NCBI RefSeq assembly: GCF_002795245.1
Contig: NZ_PGVG01000032.1
Location: forward strand, 20,584-84,583
Direction of reading: 5' to 3'
Length of the DNA stretch: 64,000 nt
Source: Bradyrhizobium forestalis
Lineage (GTDB): Bacteria > Pseudomonadota > Alphaproteobacteria > Rhizobiales > Xanthobacteraceae
This document shows positions 25,103 to 32,691 of this stretch, piece by piece; the first letter of the stretch is position 1, and every line of letters starts with the position of its first letter. The notes under the pieces are model-generated. The model saw only the letters and a list, made by a program, of their open reading frames with translations. It searched no databases and was not told the origin of the DNA. Position numbers and translations under genes: made by a program.

Positions 25103-25220
25103 GAAGATTCCCAAAAACCGCGAAGCGAAGCAATCCGGCCGGGCTGATCGCCGGATTGCTTAGTCGCTGCGACCCTTCCGGATGGCGAAGGGCCGCCTGG
25201 CGGCTGAGCGATTGCCCCGT

Positions 25221-25964
25221 TCAGGACGCCAGTGTGATGGTCTCGTCCGCGGCAAGGTCAGAGGCGAGGTGCAACATGCCGTCCGCGTCCGACATCACTT
25301 GGTTGATCAGGACACCGGTTGTCGCAGTGAGCTCGAGCCGGGCCTCGATCCAGCGCCAGAGGCCGCGGATCTCGTCAGCCGATTTGCCGTTCGGTGCGAA
25401 TTCGCTTACCGCAAGGCCATTCGCGAGTGAGTCCTGGTGATCGTTGCGCATCACGATCAGCGGACGCGCGAGCACGTCAGTGAGGTCGAGCGCGGCTTCC
25501 TCGGCGAGGGCGCCCGCGGCGTTGTCGATGCGCTGGCCGCGGATCGGCGTCTGGTTCAGCACGAAGCTGTAGGGCCGCTTCCAGGCGCGCGCGACGCTCA
25601 GCGTCGAAACGGTCGCCTCGATGTCGGCGACGCTCGGGCGGGCCGGGATCAGGCAGAGGTCGGAATGGCGGATCGCGGCCGTGGTCGCGGCACTGAGACC
25701 GGCCGCGGTATCGACGAACGCGAGCTGGAGGCCGCTGTCGGCCAGCATCTTCAGGCGGGGCTCGATATCGGCAGCGTGATAGATCGGCTCGACCACGAGA
25801 TCATCGGTGCTGCGGCGGCGCTGCCAATTGGACAGGGTGCCCTGCGGGTCGGTCTCGATCAGGCGAACGGTGAAGCCGGCCTGCTTGGCTGCCAGCGCGA
25901 GGCCGATGGCGAGCGTGCTCTTGCCGCTGCCGCCCTTTTGGGTGGCCAGTACGATCGTGTGCAT
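25221..25964 (-). CDS. Orphan ParA-family ATPase
   Basis: A 247-residue P-loop ATPase of the ParA/MinD type, with the deviant Walker A Lys-Gly-Gly-Ser-Gly-Lys-Ser-Thr and the switch region Ala-Phe-Val-Asp-Thr-Ala-Ala-Gly. It has no N-terminal DNA-binding domain and no parB-like gene next to it, so it is unlikely to be the chromosome partition protein. Small orphan ParA proteins position various cargo such as chemosensory arrays, carboxysomes or plasmids; the cargo here is unknown. It stands alone between two repeats. Confidence 0.8.
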   Translation of the reverse strand: MHTIVLATQKGGSGKSTLAIGLALAAKQAGFTVRLIETDPQGTLSNWQRRRSTDDLVVEPIYHAADIEPRLKMLADSGLQLAFVDTAAGLSAATTAAIRHSDLCLIPARPSVADIEATVSTLSVARAWKRPYSFVLNQTPIRGQRIDNAAGALAEEAALDLTDVLARPLIVMRNDHQDSLANGLAVSEFAPNGKSADEIRGLWRWIEARLELTATTGVLINQVMSDADGMLHLASDLAADETITLAS

Positions 25965-26188
25965 TGAAGATCAATCCTTTGGAGTGCTTGGGTCAGGAAT
26001 ACGCCACGCGAACGTGCATCGATCTCGATGCTGAGCTCTTCTCGCTCAGGACGTGCCGGCCCGATCCAAAGGGGATCGCGGAGGTCCGAATCAACGGTAA
26101 CGATGATGGCGGAATAGGGAATGCCAGCGAATCCGTACCATTACCGGACCCGTAGTCGTACGTGTGGGGGTGCGCGCACACGAGTTGA
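25965..26188. other. Gene-free region upstream of the ParA gene
   Basis: Together with the adjacent repeat this makes a 389-bp gap between the ParA start and the trypsin-fold gene stop. Short open frames here lack ribosome sites and recognisable composition, so I call no gene. The ParA promoter should lie in it, but I see no clear motif. Confidence 0.5.
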
Positions 26189-26331
26189 TCTCGTGCCCCG
26201 GACGCAGCGCAGCACCTCGTTGATGCGCTGCCGAGCCGGGGCCCAGAAAGCCGCAAATTCGGAATTGAAGAAGCCTGGGTCCCGGCTCAGCGGAGCGGCA
26301 TTTCATGCGGCGCCGCGTCCGGGACACGAGA
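26189..26331. repeat. About 143-bp palindromic repeat, family B, copy 3
   Basis: The ends are TCTCGTGCCCCGGAC and GTCCGGGACACGAGA, with the same internal GCAGCGCAGCAC and GATGCGCTGC arms as the copy at 13917-14059. The central 30 bases differ between the copies. Confidence 0.85.
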
Positions 26332-26353
26332 GAGAGTGGTGATGTTGTCCGTC

Positions 26354-27712
26354 CTATTTCCGCACGCAGATCACGCGAACGACGGAGCTCCTTGCGTCCG
26401 TCGACGTGCCATTCGCCGTGACACCGTTCGCCTTCAGGAACCCGCGCACCGTCTCCGCGGAGACCATTACCGCCTGTGACACCGGCACCGACGTCGCAGG
26501 TCCTGCAACCATTGCCGGCTTCAGCAGCGCAATGCCGGCGAACTTGCCGTCGGCGTCGATGGCCGGGCTGCCGGAGAATCCGACTGCCGGTGGCGGAGAC
26601 AGTGCGGAATCGCTTGATGTGACCGGCGCCAGCGCAGCCTTGACGCTCGAGACGCCGGCTGCGCCGCCCTGGCTCTGTGGATCGGCGATGCCGACGATGT
26701 CGACATTGGCTTTCGCCGCACCGCCCGTAAGGCCGAGCGGCTTCAGGCCGCGCGCGCCGTAGATGTGCAGCAGCGCGAGATCGTGCTCCTTGTCCTCGGC
26801 GAGACGGTCGGCGCTGCCATAGCCGGCGATCGTGAGCGCGAGGCAGCCATCGGTGACGAGGCGGTCGGTGACGATCGCGCCGTCGTCGCTGACGACGATG
26901 CCGGTGCCGTATTCGACGGTCTTGCGCGGCGGCGGCCCGGCCAGCGGTCCCGACGGGAACGCATTGAACGCGCTCGACATCGCGATCACGACCGGCTCGA
27001 CCGTGTTCTCGGTCGCCTGGTCGTAGAGGATCGTCATGGTGCGGACCTCGTCGCCCCTAAAGGTGCCGCGGACGTAAAACTTCTTCAGGCCCTGCAATCC
27101 CGACAGCACGAAGAAGTCGGGCTTCACCACGGTGTAGTCGACCTTGCGCCCCGACGGCTCCTTCTCCAGCTCGGCGAGCTTTGCCGAGGTCGGGTTCACC
27201 TCCTTGCGGCGGCTGAGCAGCACCTGGACCGTGCCGGTCGGCGAGGTCCATTTCGAGCCGTTGGCGTCGCTTGCCTGCTGCGGCACCAGCTTGCCGGGGA
27301 TGCCGAGCCGGGCGCCGCTGGTCGGCTCCGTCACGATCTTCCAGCCGACGCTCTCCTGCTTCTTCCGTGCCGTCTCGGCGAGCGCGGCGCGCTCCTGCGG
27401 ATTGAGCACGCCGGTCGGCTTGCCGCCCTTCGCCTTCTGGTATTCCTTGATGGCGTTGACCATGCGCTCGCTGACGTCGCCGGTGATGGCGCCATTATAC
27501 TGGCCGACCCAGGCAAGGTCGGATTGCAGTGACAGCCGCTCTGCTTTGGCCATGGCATCGGCCGTCGCCGACGGCGTCTGCGTTGCGGGAGGCTTGACTG
27601 GAACAGTCTGGACCGTTTTCGGCTTGGCGCCGGGGAGCTGTGGCGCCGTCATCTGGGCGTTCGCAGCCGTGGCGGCCGCAAACATCAGTGTTGCCGCAAG
27701 CATCGATCTCAT
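26354..27712 (-). CDS. Secreted trypsin-fold protein, probably catalytically inactive
   Basis: From the ATG at 27712 this is a 452-residue protein with a signal peptide (Ala-Ala-Thr-Ala-Ala-Asn-Ala before the likely cut), a short peptidoglycan-binding-like helical unit near residues 55-115, and a C-terminal trypsin-like fold. Aligned by eye with DegP-type proteases, the Asp is kept in Glu-His-Asp-Leu-Ala-Leu-Leu (Asp311) and the Ser in Gly-Phe-Ser-Gly-Ser-Pro (Ser380). The position of the catalytic His in the usual Thr-x-x-His-Val-Val is Leu285 (Val-Thr-Asp-Arg-Leu-Val). It probably binds rather than cleaves. The frame is open to 27790; ATG 27703 is also possible. Confidence 0.75.
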   Translation of the reverse strand: MRSMLAATLMFAAATAANAQMTAPQLPGAKPKTVQTVPVKPPATQTPSATADAMAKAERLSLQSDLAWVGQYNGAITGDVSERMVNAIKEYQKAKGGKPTGVLNPQERAALAETARKKQESVGWKIVTEPTSGARLGIPGKLVPQQASDANGSKWTSPTGTVQVLLSRRKEVNPTSAKLAELEKEPSGRKVDYTVVKPDFFVLSGLQGLKKFYVRGTFRGDEVRTMTILYDQATENTVEPVVIAMSSAFNAFPSGPLAGPPPRKTVEYGTGIVVSDDGAIVTDRLVTDGCLALTIAGYGSADRLAEDKEHDLALLHIYGARGLKPLGLTGGAAKANVDIVGIADPQSQGGAAGVSSVKAALAPVTSSDSALSPPPAVGFSGSPAIDADGKFAGIALLKPAMVAGPATSVPVSQAVMVSAETVRGFLKANGVTANGTSTDARSSVVRVICVRK

Positions 27713-27729
27713 GACTAATCCAGCCAGCC

Positions 27730-27766
27730 CATTGAACGCCAGAACATTGAAAAACATGCCATTGAA
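27730..27766. repeat. Three CATTGAA words at 15-bp spacing
   Basis: CATTGAA occurs at 27730, 27745 and 27760, exactly 15 bp apart, just upstream of the chosen start of the trypsin-fold gene. In that gene's frame it would encode a five-residue repeat of the form x-Phe-Asn-x-x. Confidence 0.6.
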
Positions 27767-27832
27767 GCACATCTCGTTGGTCGCGAACAATGTTGGGGTG
27801 GTTCAGGCCTAAGGTCGAGCCGCGTATACAGT

Positions 27833-27937
27833 CCTCATCCTGAGGAGCGGCCGAAGGCCGCGTCTCGAAGGATGGCAACGGGCGGCAGTCGGGCCTTCAT
27901 GGTTCGAGACGCGCGTTCCGCGCTCCTCACCATGAGG
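27833..27937. repeat. Inverted repeat with CCTCATCCTGAGGAGC ends
   Basis: Imperfect inverted arms at 27833-27875 and 27894-27937 (CCTCATCCTGAGGAGC near one end, GCTCCTCACCATGAGG at the other), each with an inner hairpin. It lies between divergent genes, just before the E1-like gene. Confidence 0.75.
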
Positions 27938-27974
27938 GGATGGAGCGATGGCTCGTTAGGAGAGACAAAAGACA

Positions 27975-28778
27975 ATGCTGAGCCCGGACGAACTCGAACG
28001 CTATGCCCGCCATATCGTGCTGCGCGATGTCGGCGGTCCCGGCCAGGCCGCGCTGAAGCGGGCCTCGGTGCTGGTGATCGGCGCCGGCGGGCTCGGCGCA
28101 CCCGCTTTGATGTATCTGGCCGCTGCCGGCGTCGGCACGCTTGGCGTGGTCGATGACGATGTGGTGTCGCTCTCCAACCTCCAGCGCCAGGTGATCCATA
28201 CGACGCCGGACATCGGCCGGCACAAGGTCGAGAGCGCAGCGGAACGGATTGCGGCGCTCAATCCGCATGTGCGCTTCGTCGGTCACGCCACCTGGCTCAA
28301 CGCCGACAATGCACTCAGCCTGATCAGCGACTACGATCTCGTGCTCGACGGCTCCGACAATTTCTCGACGCGCTATCTGGTCTCGGACGCCTGCTTCTTC
28401 GCGAAGCGGCCGCTAATCACCGCGGCGCTCGGTACCTTCGACGGTTCGCTCACCACCATCCGCGCCCATGAGAAGAACGAGCAGGGCGAATTCAATCCAA
28501 CCTACCGCTGCCTGTTTCCGGAAGCGCCGCCGCCCGGACCTATTCCGGCCTGCGCCGAGGCCGGGGTCATGGGCGCACTGGCGGGCGTGCTCGGCTCGAT
28601 GATGGCGCTGGAGGCGATCCGCGAGATCGTCGGCTTTGGTGACGGCCTGATCGGCCGCCTCCTGATGATCGACGCCCGCGCGATGCGCTTCGAGACGCTG
28701 CGCTATGGGCGCGATCCCGCCAATCCACTCAACGGCGATGGACCTGTGATCGCTGATCTCAGCATCCATCGCGATTAG
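27975..28778 (+). CDS. MoeB/ThiF-family adenylyltransferase
   Basis: These E1-like enzymes adenylate the C-terminal Gly-Gly of sulphur-carrier proteins such as MoaD or ThiS. The 267-residue protein has the nucleotide loop Gly-Ala-Gly-Gly-Leu-Gly-Ala-Pro, the Ser-Asn-Leu-Gln-Arg-Gln motif, the Asp-Gly-Ser-Asp-Asn-Phe adenylate site and a cysteine in Ala-Cys-Ala-Glu-Ala-Gly-Val-Met. The zinc cysteine pairs of E. coli MoeB are absent: the first site reads Thr-Tyr-Arg-Cys and the C-terminus has none. There is no rhodanese domain. The partner carrier protein is not encoded nearby, so I give no gene symbol. Confidence 0.85.
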   Translation: MLSPDELERYARHIVLRDVGGPGQAALKRASVLVIGAGGLGAPALMYLAAAGVGTLGVVDDDVVSLSNLQRQVIHTTPDIGRHKVESAAERIAALNPHVRFVGHATWLNADNALSLISDYDLVLDGSDNFSTRYLVSDACFFAKRPLITAALGTFDGSLTTIRAHEKNEQGEFNPTYRCLFPEAPPPGPIPACAEAGVMGALAGVLGSMMALEAIREIVGFGDGLIGRLLMIDARAMRFETLRYGRDPANPLNGDGPVIADLSIHRD

Positions 28779-28883
28779 GCGCGTGGCACGCGGGGGGTCC
28801 AAATCGACACTTGCTACCGTCTCCCTTCGTGATTGAATTCACGCCGCCGCAAGGCAAATGGATGTTTCAGATTGGAGATTGCT

Positions 28884-29159
28884 ATGAAGTACATCTCAAG
28901 CTGGAAATTGCCACCGAATCTGATCGACTCTGCAATCGAAAAGTTTCTGAAGACAGGGGGAGCACCACCGGAAGGCGTGAAGATGCTCGGCCGCTGGCAC
29001 GGAATGAACGGGACGGGCTTTGCAATTTCGGAGAGCAACGACCCGAAGGCCATGTATCAATGGTATGCCCAATGGGCCAACGTGATGGAGATCACGGTTA
29101 CTCCATGCGTGGAAGACGCCGAAGCCGGCCCAATCCTGGCCGCCTTGGCGAAGCAGTGA
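28884..29159 (+). CDS. DUF3303 family small protein
   Basis: A 91-residue protein with a ferredoxin-like alpha-beta pattern: Tyr-Ile-Ser-Ser-Trp at the start, a Gly-Arg-Trp-His-Gly core motif, Gly-Phe-Ala-Ile-Ser-Glu-Ser, and a Trp-Tyr-Ala-Gln-Trp helix. This fits DUF3303, a family of unknown function. The ATG at 28884 has GGAG seven bases upstream, which decides it over the open frame from 28833. No neighbour suggests a role. A hairpin at 29167-29196 follows the stop. Confidence 0.75.
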   Translation: MKYISSWKLPPNLIDSAIEKFLKTGGAPPEGVKMLGRWHGMNGTGFAISESNDPKAMYQWYAQWANVMEITVTPCVEDAEAGPILAALAKQ

Positions 29160-29166
29160 CCGACTC

Positions 29167-29196
29167 GGAGCGGCCGTAGAACGCTGCGGCCGCTCC
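29167..29196 (+). terminator. Hairpin after the DUF3303 gene
   Basis: GGAGCGGCCG and CGGCCGCTCC form a perfect 10-bp stem with a 10-base loop eight bases after the stop. There is no T-run, so it may be a stability element rather than a true intrinsic terminator. Confidence 0.55.
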
Positions 29197-29258
29197 GTTC
29201 AAGTCTGCGAGCCAAATCGGCAAGCCTTCCAAATTGGCAAGCCTTGGCGAGCAGCGCC

Positions 29259-30260
29259 CTACAGCATGCTCGGCAGCACGCGATCCGGCGGCTTGTGGGC
29301 GTCGAGGAAGGTGCGGATATTGATGATCACCTTCTCGCCCATCTCGACGCGGCCTTCGATCGTGGCCGAGCCCATATGTGGCAGCAGCGTCACCTTGCCG
29401 GCCTTGGCGAGCCGCACCAGCTTCGGGTTGACCGCTGGCTCGTGCTCGTAAACGTCGAGGCCGGCGCCGCCGATCTCGCCGCCTTCGATCAGCTTGATCA
29501 GCGTGTCCTCGTCGGTGACCTCGCCGCGCGCGGTGTTGACGATGTAGGCGTCCTTGCGGATCAGCTTCAGCCGCCGCGCCGAGAGCAGGTGATAGGTCGC
29601 CGGCGTGTGCGGACAGTTCACCGAGATGATGTCCATCCGCGCCAGCATCTGGTCGAGGCTTTCCCAATAGGTCGCGCCGAGTTCTTCGGCGATGACAGGC
29701 GCGACGGGACGGCGGTTGTGATAGTGGATCTGCAGGCCGAAGGCGCGGGCGCGGCGCGCCACGGCCTGGCCGATGCGGCCCATGCCGACGATGCCGAGAC
29801 GTTTTCCCCCGATGCGGTGGCCGAGCATCCAGGTCGGCGACCAGCCGGGCCAGGGCTTTCCTTCGGTCAGGATCGAGGCGCCTTCGATCATCCGGCGCGG
29901 CACGGCCAGGATCAGCGCCATGGTCATGTCGGCGGTGTCCTCGGTCAGGACCTTTGGCGTGTTGGTGACGGTGATGCCGCGGGCGTGAGCGGCCTCGACG
30001 TCGATATTGTCGACGCCGTTGCCGAAATTGGCGATCAGGCGCAGCTTGCAGTCGGGCTGGTTCACGACATCGGCGCCGATGTGGTCGGTGACGGTCGGGA
30101 CCAGTACGTCGGCGGTGCGCGCGGCTTCGGCGATCTGCTCAGGCGACATCGGCGTGTCGTCGAGATTGATCCGCGCGTCGAACAGCTCGCGCATCCGTGT
30201 CTCGATCGAATCCGGCAGCTTGCGCGTCACCACGACGAGGGGCTTTTTCTTCACCGACAT
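29259..30260 (-). CDS. D-2-hydroxyacid dehydrogenase (glyoxylate/hydroxypyruvate reductase type)
   Basis: A 333-residue NAD(P)-dependent D-isomer-specific dehydrogenase. The nucleotide-binding Gly-Met-Gly-Arg-Ile-Gly-Gln-Ala is followed by His-Asn-Arg-Arg, a basic pair that favours NADPH. The catalytic set appears as Asn-Thr-Ala-Arg-Gly-Glu, Asp-Val-Tyr-Glu-His-Glu-Pro and Leu-Pro-His-Met-Gly-Ser-Ala-Thr. Overall it resembles GyaR-type glyoxylate reductases. The lone gene has no pathway neighbours, so the exact substrate is inferred from the family. Confidence 0.87.
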   Translation of the reverse strand: MSVKKKPLVVVTRKLPDSIETRMRELFDARINLDDTPMSPEQIAEAARTADVLVPTVTDHIGADVVNQPDCKLRLIANFGNGVDNIDVEAAHARGITVTNTPKVLTEDTADMTMALILAVPRRMIEGASILTEGKPWPGWSPTWMLGHRIGGKRLGIVGMGRIGQAVARRARAFGLQIHYHNRRPVAPVIAEELGATYWESLDQMLARMDIISVNCPHTPATYHLLSARRLKLIRKDAYIVNTARGEVTDEDTLIKLIEGGEIGGAGLDVYEHEPAVNPKLVRLAKAGKVTLLPHMGSATIEGRVEMGEKVIINIRTFLDAHKPPDRVLPSML

Positions 30261-30593
30261 GTCCTGCTCTCATGAGGCGTCGCAGGCCGCCTCTGTCGCC
30301 AAAGGCCGGTCGTTGAGGCCTCATTAACCCGGTTGTTCGACACTGCCCTTGCCGTGTCCGTCCCCGGCGTTTCCTCCAAGCTCTCCCGACATTTCCTGCC
30401 GGAAAATCGGGGCAAACTGGTTGTTGAAGTGCCCGTCCTCTCTAGCAGAAGGCCGGGCCAAGACAAGAACCACGGGCCGAGGGTTGGAACCGGTTGGAAC
30501 CCGCGTGGGGCGGGACGAAGGGGCAGACGCGGCGGGTTTTGGAATTTGCGGTGAGGATCCGGCCTGGCCGGGTCTTCGACAGGAGACGGGTTG
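30261..30593. other. Gene-free 333-bp spacer
   Basis: The spacer lies between two divergently transcribed genes and should contain both promoters. Open frames crossing it lack ribosome sites. I note a GGTTGGAACC direct repeat near 30483-30500 and no other clear structure. Confidence 0.5.
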
Positions 30594-31127
30594 ATGGCGT
30601 TGGGGCGTTTTTGTTCGGTGATGGCGCTCGTTTGCACCTGGTTGAGCGCCTCGGTCGGCCCCTCGCATTCGGCGAAGGATAATACCACCCCGCAGACCGC
30701 CAGCGGCTTGCCGGTGCCGCGCTATGTCAGTCTCAAATCGGATCACGTCAACGTCCGCGCCGGTCCGACCAAGGACAATGACGTCGCCTGGGTCTACACC
30801 CGCGCCGGCCTGCCGGTCGAAATCACCGCCGAATTCGAGAACTGGCGCCGGGTGCGCGATTCCGAAGGCGCCGAGGGCTGGGTCTATCACTCGCTGCTGT
30901 CGGGCCGCCGCACTGCGGTCGTCACCATGAAGCAAAAGGACGACCTCGCCCCGATCTATGACCGGCCCGATCCCGACAGCGCGGTTGCAGCCAAGCTCCA
31001 GGCTGGCGTCGTCACGCAGGTCAAGAAGTGCGCCGCAAATTGGTGCCGCGTCATCGGCAACGGCTTCGACGGCTGGATCCAGCAGGAGCGCCTCTGGGGT
31101 GTCTATTCGGACGAGCAGGTGAATTGA
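30594..31127 (+). CDS. Secreted protein with two SH3-like domains
   Basis: A 177-residue protein with an N-terminal signal peptide (hydrophobic Met-Ala-Leu-Val-Cys-Thr-Trp-Leu-Ser, cut near Ser-His-Ser-Ala-Lys) and two bacterial SH3 segments. The first is marked by Val-Asn-Val-Arg-Ala-Gly-Pro (about residue 53), with a Gly-Trp-Val-Tyr end; the second ends with Gly-Trp-Ile-Gln. Such periplasmic SH3 proteins usually bind peptidoglycan. The ATG at 30594 follows AGGAGA at a good distance; the TTG one codon earlier is less likely. A palindromic repeat follows the stop. Confidence 0.85.
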   Translation: MALGRFCSVMALVCTWLSASVGPSHSAKDNTTPQTASGLPVPRYVSLKSDHVNVRAGPTKDNDVAWVYTRAGLPVEITAEFENWRRVRDSEGAEGWVYHSLLSGRRTAVVTMKQKDDLAPIYDRPDPDSAVAAKLQAGVVTQVKKCAANWCRVIGNGFDGWIQQERLWGVYSDEQVN

Positions 31128-31135
31128 CCCGAAGG

Positions 31136-31220
31136 GTCATCCCGGGGCGATGCGCAGCATCGAACTATGGTGCGCAATTGCGCACCTGAGGTCTGGTCCT
31201 TCGGGCCATCCCGGAATGAC
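31136..31220. repeat. Palindromic repeat (GTCATCCCGGGG ... CCCGGAATGAC type)
   Basis: Imperfect inverted ends GTCATCCCGG and CCCGGAATGAC enclose two inner hairpins, for example TGCGCA-ATT-TGCGCA-like arms. It lies between the SH3 gene stop and the irr terminator. Confidence 0.7.
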
Positions 31221-31231
31221 AGTGCAAACGA

Positions 31232-31254
31232 AAATGGCCGGGACAAGCCCGGCC
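31232..31254 (-). terminator. Terminator of irr
   Basis: GGCCGGG and CCCGGCC make a 7-bp GC stem with a 5-base loop at 31236-31254, 32 bases after the irr stop. On the reverse strand the stem is followed by ATTTTC. Confidence 0.7.
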
Positions 31255-31285
31255 CTAACGACGAATTCAGTAGTTTAGATCGATC

Positions 31286-31777
31286 TCAGCGCTTCTTGCG
31301 CAGGCGCACGACCATGTCGATGCGGGAGATCTCGTAGCCCTCGGGCACCTCCGGCATCTTCGACAGCGCCAGATGCGGATCCTCGATGTCGACCAGCTCG
31401 TGGCTGTTCTCGAGGTAGTAGTGATGGTGGGTGGTGACGTTGGTGTCGAAGTAGGTCTTGGTGCCGTCGACGCTGACCTGGCGGAGCAGGCCGGCATCGG
31501 TGAGCTGGTTCAGCGTGTTGTAGACGGTCGCCAGCGACACCGGGACCTTGGCGAGCGTCGCTTCCTCGTACAGCATTTCAGCCGTGAGGTGACGTGCGCC
31601 CTTGCCGAACAGGAGCCAGCCTAAGGCCATGCGCTGGCGCGTCGGACGGAGCCCGGCGGACTGGAGCATTTCGTTGACGTCGTGCCAGGGGCAGCCGGTC
31701 AGGGCCGGCTGGCGGCCGGACAGGAGGGCTGCGGCATGGACATCGTCGTCGTGATGGGGCGCGGTATTCTCGCTCAT
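31286..31777 (-). CDS. irr: Iron response regulator Irr
   Basis: Irr is a Fur-superfamily regulator that in Bradyrhizobium represses haem synthesis and adjusts iron genes under iron limitation; it interacts with ferrochelatase and is degraded when haem binds. I chose the ATG at 31777 because it places the haem regulatory motif Gly-Cys-Pro-Trp-His with its cysteine at residue 29, as in the characterised protein (163 residues). The winged helix Val-Ser-Leu-Ala-Thr-Val-Tyr-Asn-Thr-Leu and the second haem site Thr-His-His-His-Tyr-Tyr are present. It is divergent from fabA. The longer frame would add six residues. Confidence 0.97.
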   Translation of the reverse strand: MSENTAPHHDDDVHAAALLSGRQPALTGCPWHDVNEMLQSAGLRPTRQRMALGWLLFGKGARHLTAEMLYEEATLAKVPVSLATVYNTLNQLTDAGLLRQVSVDGTKTYFDTNVTTHHHYYLENSHELVDIEDPHLALSKMPEVPEGYEISRIDMVVRLRKKR

Positions 31778-32130
31778 TTCCAGATTTTCGGGCACGCGTG
31801 AACAATATCTCTTTGTAATATAAGAACAGAAAGATGCAGATGCAAGTTTCTCGCAACTAGAGAGGTTCTAATCAGGCTTGGAACCGCCTGGTGAGCGCGT
31901 CATTTTACCTTCATGGATGCGCTTTGCCACCCGAAAAGGCCTGTGTTAGAGAGCGCGCGGTTCCGCTTAGCCGATTTTGGCGCGGCCGGGCGTGAAGGCT
32001 TGGTGCGCAGTCCATCGGGGGTTTGCGCGAGTCGCGGCCGGCGGTGGCAATTGGCGTTGCTCTCCGATCGAGACGGGGCCCATTTTCGCCAAAAAACGCC
32101 GCTCAACCGGGATTGAACAGAGGCTCGTGA
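31778..32130. promoter_or_regulatory. irr-fabA divergent promoter region with Fur-type hexamers
   Basis: This 353-bp gap holds both promoters. On the irr strand two adjacent TGCATC hexamers lie at 31833-31838 and 31839-31844, about 60 bases before the irr start. The Fur site described for the B. japonicum irr promoter is, as I recall, made of imperfect TGCATC-type direct repeats, so this is a likely Fur site. A run around 31803-31830 is unusually AT-rich for this genome and suits the irr core promoter. Nothing specific was seen on the fabA side. Confidence 0.6.
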
Positions 32131-32652
32131 ATGCTGAACAGGCGCAACGGTTACGAATACGAAGATCTGCTGGCCTGTGCCCGCGGCGAGATGTTCGGTC
32201 CGGGCAATGCCCAGCTGCCGTTGCCGCCGATGCTGATGTTCGATCGCATCACCGAGATCAACGACAATGGCGGCGAGTTCGGCAAGGGGCTGGTACGCGC
32301 CGAGCTCGACGTGAAGCCCGACCTCTGGTTCTTCGGCTGCCATTTCAAGAACGATCCGGTGATGCCCGGCTGCCTCGGCCTCGACGCGCTGTGGCAAATG
32401 GTCGGCTTTTATCTGGGCTGGACCGGGGGGGAAGGTCGTGGTCGCGCGCTTGGCCTGAACGAGCTGAAGTTCAGCGGCCAGGTGCTGCCCGAGGCGCGCA
32501 AGGTTGTGTACAACGTCGACATCAAACGCGTGATGCGTTCAAAGCTGGTGCTCGGGATTGCCGACGGGTGGCTTTCGGTCGATGACCAGATTATTTATCG
32601 CGCCAAGGATCTGAAGGTCGGCCTGTTCAAGCAGGGCACGAGCCTGGGCTGA
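32131..32652 (+). CDS. fabA: 3-hydroxydecanoyl-ACP dehydratase/isomerase
   Basis: FabA dehydrates 3-hydroxydecanoyl-ACP and isomerises trans-2- to cis-3-decenoyl-ACP, the branch point to unsaturated fatty acids. The 173-residue hot-dog protein has the catalytic His71 in Gly-Cys-His-Phe and Asp85 in Cys-Leu-Gly-Leu-Asp-Ala, one residue offset from E. coli His70 and Asp84. It starts the fabA-fabB-fabI run. The 39-bp gap to fabB suggests one transcript. Confidence 0.97.
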   Translation: MLNRRNGYEYEDLLACARGEMFGPGNAQLPLPPMLMFDRITEINDNGGEFGKGLVRAELDVKPDLWFFGCHFKNDPVMPGCLGLDALWQMVGFYLGWTGGEGRGRALGLNELKFSGQVLPEARKVVYNVDIKRVMRSKLVLGIADGWLSVDDQIIYRAKDLKVGLFKQGTSLG

Positions 32653-32691
32653 GCGCATCACCACGAAGACAACGATTGAGGCGAGGCTGTC

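Noticed and set aside
25964..26155. A 63-codon + strand frame upstream of the ParA gene
   Set aside because: No ribosome site, no family, and it overlaps the ParA promoter region.
30251..30688. Reverse-strand frames across the 2-hydroxyacid dehydrogenase/SH3 spacer
   Set aside because: Low-complexity translations that overlap the SH3 gene start; no start signal.
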